From the NCBI RefSeq assembly GCF_052162025.1, contig NZ_CP197401.1:1364001-1428000 (forward strand): a DNA stretch of 64,000 bases, given 5' to 3'. The stretch is from Methylobacter sp015476545. GTDB taxonomy: Bacteria; Pseudomonadota; Gammaproteobacteria; Methylococcales; Methylomonadaceae. Below are positions 60,252 to 64,000 of this stretch, piece by piece. Made by a program: the position numbers and the translations under genes. The notes below the pieces were generated by a model that saw only the letters and a list, made by a program, of their open reading frames with translations, was not told where the DNA came from and ran no database searches. Position 1 is the stretch's first letter. Each line of letters begins with the position of its first letter.

Positions 60252-60881
60252 TTATGAATTTTTCAGAACGATGTGATAGATGACATTGCCGGCGTCACGG
60301 CAGCGGTCAATCGCTTTTTCCAGAATCTGAAACAAATCCTTTTTTACCAGATAGCGGATCGGATCGGTTTCATTGACATAGACATCCCGATATAAATCAA
60401 GAATTTGGCGATCAGCTTCGGCTTCAATGGCTTGCAGCTTATCGTTTAATTTTTTGGTTTGATCCAGATCCATCCCGCTACGCAACAGTTTGACCATTTG
60501 TTCCAGGACTTCGCAGGCCTGTTCCAGCATGGCGGCGCGGCTGGTGAAATCCACATCGCCAATGCGATCTATGGCTAATGTATAGCGTTCCGCGAACTTT
60601 TCCACGACTTTGGGGATTTTATAGAGGGCTCTGTTAAGGGCCTCAATGTCTTCACGATCGAGCACCGTCACAAACGTATTGACCAATTCTTCGCTGATCT
60701 GCGCGAACAAATCTTTTTCCCGGCGGCGAGCCTGTTTGAATTTTTCCAATGACTGTTGCGATGCCGGCGTACTTAGGAGTTCAATCAACGCCCTGGTGGA
60801 CAAACGTGCGGATTCTGCACTGGCTTCGAGCAGGCCATAGAATTTATCGCCTTTGCCGAAGATGGTTTGCAATGAAAACAT
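60252..60881 (-). CDS. DUF47/PhoU-like phosphate transport regulator
   Basis: Start at 60881 ('aggaaag' upstream) gives 209 residues, all helical, beginning 'MFSLQTIFGKGDKFYGLLEA' and ending with 'AIDRCRDAGNVIYHIVLKNS', the TIGR00153/DUF47 pattern. DUF47 proteins resemble PhoU and are thought to control PiT transporters. An upstream start at 60914 lacks a ribosome binding site. Confidence 0.9.
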   Translation of the reverse strand: MFSLQTIFGKGDKFYGLLEASAESARLSTRALIELLSTPASQQSLEKFKQARRREKDLFAQISEELVNTFVTVLDREDIEALNRALYKIPKVVEKFAERYTLAIDRIGDVDFTSRAAMLEQACEVLEQMVKLLRSGMDLDQTKKLNDKLQAIEAEADRQILDLYRDVYVNETDPIRYLVKKDLFQILEKAIDRCRDAGNVIYHIVLKNS

Positions 60882-61107
60882 GTGTTTCTTTCCTGATTTT
60901 AAGCCATAAGGCATTTGTTAATTATTCCTTAATTATCGCATAACTTCTTTGTTAAATCTTGGAAGTTTTGGCTCAAAATGAGTGACCATGAACTTATAAG
61001 CTAGTGATTGGATTCATGTTTCATTTCTGGCATAAGTATCGGTAACCGATCCAACGGCTGGAGCGCCCTAGCCCGCGGCCCCGCTTACGCAGCATCAGTC
61101 AACCCGC

Positions 61108-63735
61108 TCAACTCTGTGTCTTATAAGCAAACGCCGGCAGTACAATGAGGGTGCAGAGAATGTTCAGCAGCAGCCCGATAGACAGCAGCTGTCCCATGCT
61201 GGCAAGGCCCAGGTGCGGCGTGAACGCCATACTGATCAGGCTGCACATCGTGGTCAGTTCGCTGAAGACCACACCTCTCGCCGTACCGGTTCTTAATACG
61301 CTGTCCTCGTGTTCGGGACTGCGTATGCGGCTCATGATGTTGATGCCGGCATCAACGCCCAGCCCGAACAGTATCGGTATGACGATGATATTGGCGAAGT
61401 TGAACGGATTGTCCATAAGCACCGTTGAGACGCCGGTCAGGATGGCCGTGGTTACCAGCGGCAGCAGAATCAATAGCGCATCCTTGGCGTTGCGCTGCGT
61501 GAACAGCAAAACCAGAATGATGGCCGCCACCGCGCTGGCCAGCGCCTGTTGAAAGGCTTTCACTATCGCTGTGCCCGATTCCAGATAAATGACCGGCAGG
61601 TCCGTAGCGTGAGGCGCTATCTGACGAACTTCCTTGATGAACGCTTTCAGGTTTTTTTCATCGTTGAGATCCTTGCTGGGCGTAACCTGGATTCTGTAAA
61701 CGCCATCCTTGCTGAGCCAACGCTCGGCCAGATCGCGGGGCAGCGTATCGACCGTGACCAGGCCCGGGTTTAGCCCTTTCAGCAACGTGTTCATGGTTTG
61801 CGGCAGCGTGTCCAGCAGGCTGCGCTGCAATTTATCCAGCGTGGCCTTTTTTTCCGGTTCGGATTCGGATTTCAGCACGGCAATCAGCGACTCCACTTCC
61901 TGGAACAACAGGCGCAAGGTCGCCGCCAGCTGGCCGTCCGGTTTTGCCTTTAAATGCTGTTCGATGGCCTGCCTGAACTTTTCCAGCGCCGCCATGTTGT
62001 TCTCGATGCTGTCCTGATGCGGCGGCGGGAAAGAAGTCAGCTGGAGTCCCATAACCAAAGACAGGTCTTCGATGAGGGCCAGCTTGGCTTCCTGATCAGC
62101 GGGAATATAATCAAATATCGTGATCGCGTTTTCGACCGTTTCCAGCTGTTTCAGTTTCTCTGCCATGGCGAGCGCCTCGTCTTTATTTTTCGTCATGACC
62201 GTCAGGGTCATCGGGGAGGTATCTTTGGTTTTCAGCAACTCCCGGAACGTAACGACGGATTCGGACTTGGGATCGCGCAGATTGAGCGGATTGATATCGA
62301 ACCGGGCCTGAGTCAGCAAGCCCAGCCCGACCACTATCAAGGCGGCTGTTGTCCACTTGACCAGGGTCGCATGTTCGATTGGAAAGCGGTAAACCCAGTC
62401 CGGGAACAGATGATCGGATTTTTTTTCTGCCGGCCCGGAATTCAGCGGGAACAGCTTCAGCATGGCCGGCAGCACTGTCAGCGTGATCAACAGGGAAATA
62501 AAAATGCCCGCGCCGGCGATGGCGCCCAGTTCGGAAACGCCGGTGTATTGGGTCGGGACGAAGGAAAAAAAGCCCGTCGCCCCCGTGATCGCGCATAGGG
62601 TGATGGGCGGGGCGACTCTGTGCACGGCTTCGGTCAGCGCTTGCCGCCGGGACAGGTTTTGCCGCAGCAGCTCCCGATAGCGCATGCATACCTGAACCGC
62701 ATAGTCATCGCCGATGCCGATATATAAAGCCGCAAACGATATGGAGATGAGGTTCAGATTACCGAAGGCCAGCGTGGCGAAGCCGAAAGTCAGCGTCAAG
62801 CCCATGGTCAGGACGCTTAATGTAGCCAATGTCAACTTGAAAGAGCGGAAGCCGATCAGTAAAGACAGAAAGACCAGCAGGAACGAAAACGCCGAGGCCA
62901 TTTCGGCGCTGTAAGTCACCGTGGCCAGTTCATCATGTTCCAGCACGACCTCGCCGGTCAGCCGTACATTGACGCCGGGAAAGGTTTGCTCGGCTTTATC
63001 CGCAATAGCCCGCACCGCCGCCAGCGGCTTCTCGGCCGGCATCAATTCGTTAAATTCCAGGTGCGGCTTGAGCAGTACAAAGCGCCGGGTGCTCAACAGA
63101 TCATTGTCGTCGCCCATCATCATTTGCTGCCAGGACAACTGATAGGTCTTGCCTTCGATCGCGGCCCGGATCGCCAGGCGTACTTTATCCAGCATGGGAT
63201 TCAGGTCAACCGGCAGTTCATGCGCTTCCTCGGTGAGAGCCTGCCCGAGAATGAGCCATAGCTCTTTCAGACTGTTGTCCTTGGAGAGCGCGCCGATAAA
63301 GGGCTGGGCTTCCGTCATTTTGCCGGCCAGATCTTGGACTTCTTTAAGATCCGGGTAGAGCAGGCCATGCCGGTCGAAAAACTCCCCTGATCCGGGGATG
63401 TAAACCGATTGTATCTGTTTTTCACGGCTGAACTGCGCCCCGAGATAATCCAGCGCTTGAGTGGCCTGTTCCGGCGTCTTGGCATCGACAACGACCAGGA
63501 TCGCCTGATCATCCTGCGGAAAGGTCTTGATGAAGCGTTCCCGATCTTTTTGAAACTGCAGATCTTTCGACAGTATGTCGGTCGTATCGGCATCGACGCC
63601 CATATGCCTGGCCGTATAATACAGGCTGAATCCGCAGAGCAGCAGGACCAGCAGTATCAGCGTTTTCGGATAACGCAATAAGCGGCTATCCAGGTTGGTA
63701 ATAAACTGACCATAAACTTCGGTAACTTTTTTCAT
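61108..63735 (-). CDS. hpnN: HpnN-like RND/MMPL exporter
   Basis: 875 residues with the RND lipid-exporter layout: one N-terminal helix, a large periplasmic loop (about 40-270), then a five-helix block that includes 'SIAALYIGIGDDYAVQ'-like 'YIGIGDDYAVQVCMRYREL'. A second loop (about 450-700) and a second helix block with 'PILFGLGVDAGINIMSRIRS' follow. The pattern fits the hopanoid transporter HpnN, which moves hopanoids to the outer membrane. No hopanoid synthesis genes lie in the window, so the substrate is inferred from the family. Confidence 0.82.
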   Translation of the reverse strand: MKKVTEVYGQFITNLDSRLLRYPKTLILLVLLLCGFSLYYTARHMGVDADTTDILSKDLQFQKDRERFIKTFPQDDQAILVVVDAKTPEQATQALDYLGAQFSREKQIQSVYIPGSGEFFDRHGLLYPDLKEVQDLAGKMTEAQPFIGALSKDNSLKELWLILGQALTEEAHELPVDLNPMLDKVRLAIRAAIEGKTYQLSWQQMMMGDDNDLLSTRRFVLLKPHLEFNELMPAEKPLAAVRAIADKAEQTFPGVNVRLTGEVVLEHDELATVTYSAEMASAFSFLLVFLSLLIGFRSFKLTLATLSVLTMGLTLTFGFATLAFGNLNLISISFAALYIGIGDDYAVQVCMRYRELLRQNLSRRQALTEAVHRVAPPITLCAITGATGFFSFVPTQYTGVSELGAIAGAGIFISLLITLTVLPAMLKLFPLNSGPAEKKSDHLFPDWVYRFPIEHATLVKWTTAALIVVGLGLLTQARFDINPLNLRDPKSESVVTFRELLKTKDTSPMTLTVMTKNKDEALAMAEKLKQLETVENAITIFDYIPADQEAKLALIEDLSLVMGLQLTSFPPPHQDSIENNMAALEKFRQAIEQHLKAKPDGQLAATLRLLFQEVESLIAVLKSESEPEKKATLDKLQRSLLDTLPQTMNTLLKGLNPGLVTVDTLPRDLAERWLSKDGVYRIQVTPSKDLNDEKNLKAFIKEVRQIAPHATDLPVIYLESGTAIVKAFQQALASAVAAIILVLLFTQRNAKDALLILLPLVTTAILTGVSTVLMDNPFNFANIIVIPILFGLGVDAGINIMSRIRSPEHEDSVLRTGTARGVVFSELTTMCSLISMAFTPHLGLASMGQLLSIGLLLNILCTLIVLPAFAYKTQS

Positions 63736-63774
63736 ACAGTACCTTCGTTTTTATTGTCGGGGCAGAATCAAGGG

Positions 63775-64000
63775 CTACTTTTCTGTCTTAAGCCATTTGA
63801 CTATGAACTGCAAGAATTTGCGCAATTCCTCAAATACCAAAACGGACGAAGCAATGGCAAAGGCAAGGAGCCAGTCTGCCGGTTTCAACGCCGTGGTATG
63901 GAAAACAGCCTGAGCCGGGGACCAATGCACGGCCAGTACCTGCAGCAGCACAACGCCGAAAAGGGCAAGCCAGAGCATGCGGTTAGTAAAGAAATGCCGG
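63775..64000 (-). CDS. P-type cation ATPase, C-terminal end, partial at right edge
   Basis: The frame is open to base 64000, so the gene enters from outside. The visible 74 residues ('NRMLWLALFGVVLLQVLAVH', 'ADWLLAFAIASSVLVFEELR') have the last two membrane helices and C-terminal 'EELRKFLQ' pattern of P2-type cation ATPases. It is likely a second Ca2+-like pump besides the one at 16.3-18.9 kb. It ends 39 bases before the HpnN-like start, so the two may be co-transcribed. Confidence 0.75.
   Translation of the reverse strand, partial: RHFFTNRMLWLALFGVVLLQVLAVHWSPAQAVFHTTALKPADWLLAFAIASSVLVFEELRKFLQFIVKWLKTEK

Overview
The window reads as a chromosomal stretch from a free-living, Gram-negative gammaproteobacterium. 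A hopanoid-type RND exporter (HpnN-like), the draT/draG nitrogenase-regulation pair, a TIGR04073 exosortase-associated protein, a membrane GH17 glucan enzyme and a dense family of short 'taggctgggtt' repeats together suggest a methanotroph-like lineage (Methylococcales). That placement is inference: no methane-oxidation, rRNA, tRNA or housekeeping marker gene is present.

Layout. 1-5.1 kb is accessory: two overlapping minus-strand genes (a Vps62-like protein running off the left edge and a LamG-domain protein), a decayed IS630 transposase and a broken secreted-protein gene. 5.1-13.3 kb holds a bestrophin-type channel, UPF0158, a small RTX protein, HAD hydrolase and GST genes, draT-draG, a sodium:solute symporter and a TIGR04073 protein. 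13.4-18.9 kb (minus) has an epimerase/SPW/VKOR-like fusion and a Ca2+-type P-ATPase. 19.2-22.8 kb is a run of small same-strand genes with decayed integron attC remnants. 24-25.8 kb is GH17.

26.1-35.0 kb is a tight five-gene c-di-GMP/two-component operon. It carries a response-regulator-PAS-GGDEF-EAL protein, two hybrid-free histidine kinases, a lone receiver and a response-regulator-PAS-GGDEF protein. Two of its receivers are near duplicates attached to opposite output enzymes. 35.0-36.6 kb holds a thioredoxin-fold protein and bacterioferritin with its ferredoxin behind a Fur box. 36.7-45.6 kb couples a short PutA (proline to glutamate) with a STAS/anti-sigma-kinase pair and the 180-kDa-type NAD-glutamate dehydrogenase (glutamate to 2-oxoglutarate) on the opposite strand.

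45.6-50.9 kb is the most mobile part. It is an integron-type gene-cassette cluster without an integrase (attC sites at about 46.31-46.40, 46.89-46.96 and 49.53-49.58 kb). One cassette is split by an intact IS630 element and another lost its attC to a 158-bp repeat. The same repeat recurs 3.5 kb away, where it truncates a contractile-injection/phage tail-tube gene. 51.1-56.8 kb is an ion-homeostasis set: NhaD antiporter, Kup potassium transporter, a KdpD-like kinase lacking the classical N-terminal sensor, and KdpE. An IS110 element with a structured upstream end follows. The right end has a secreted protein, the DUF47-PiT phosphate uptake pair, the HpnN-like exporter and the C-terminus of another P-type ATPase leaving the window.
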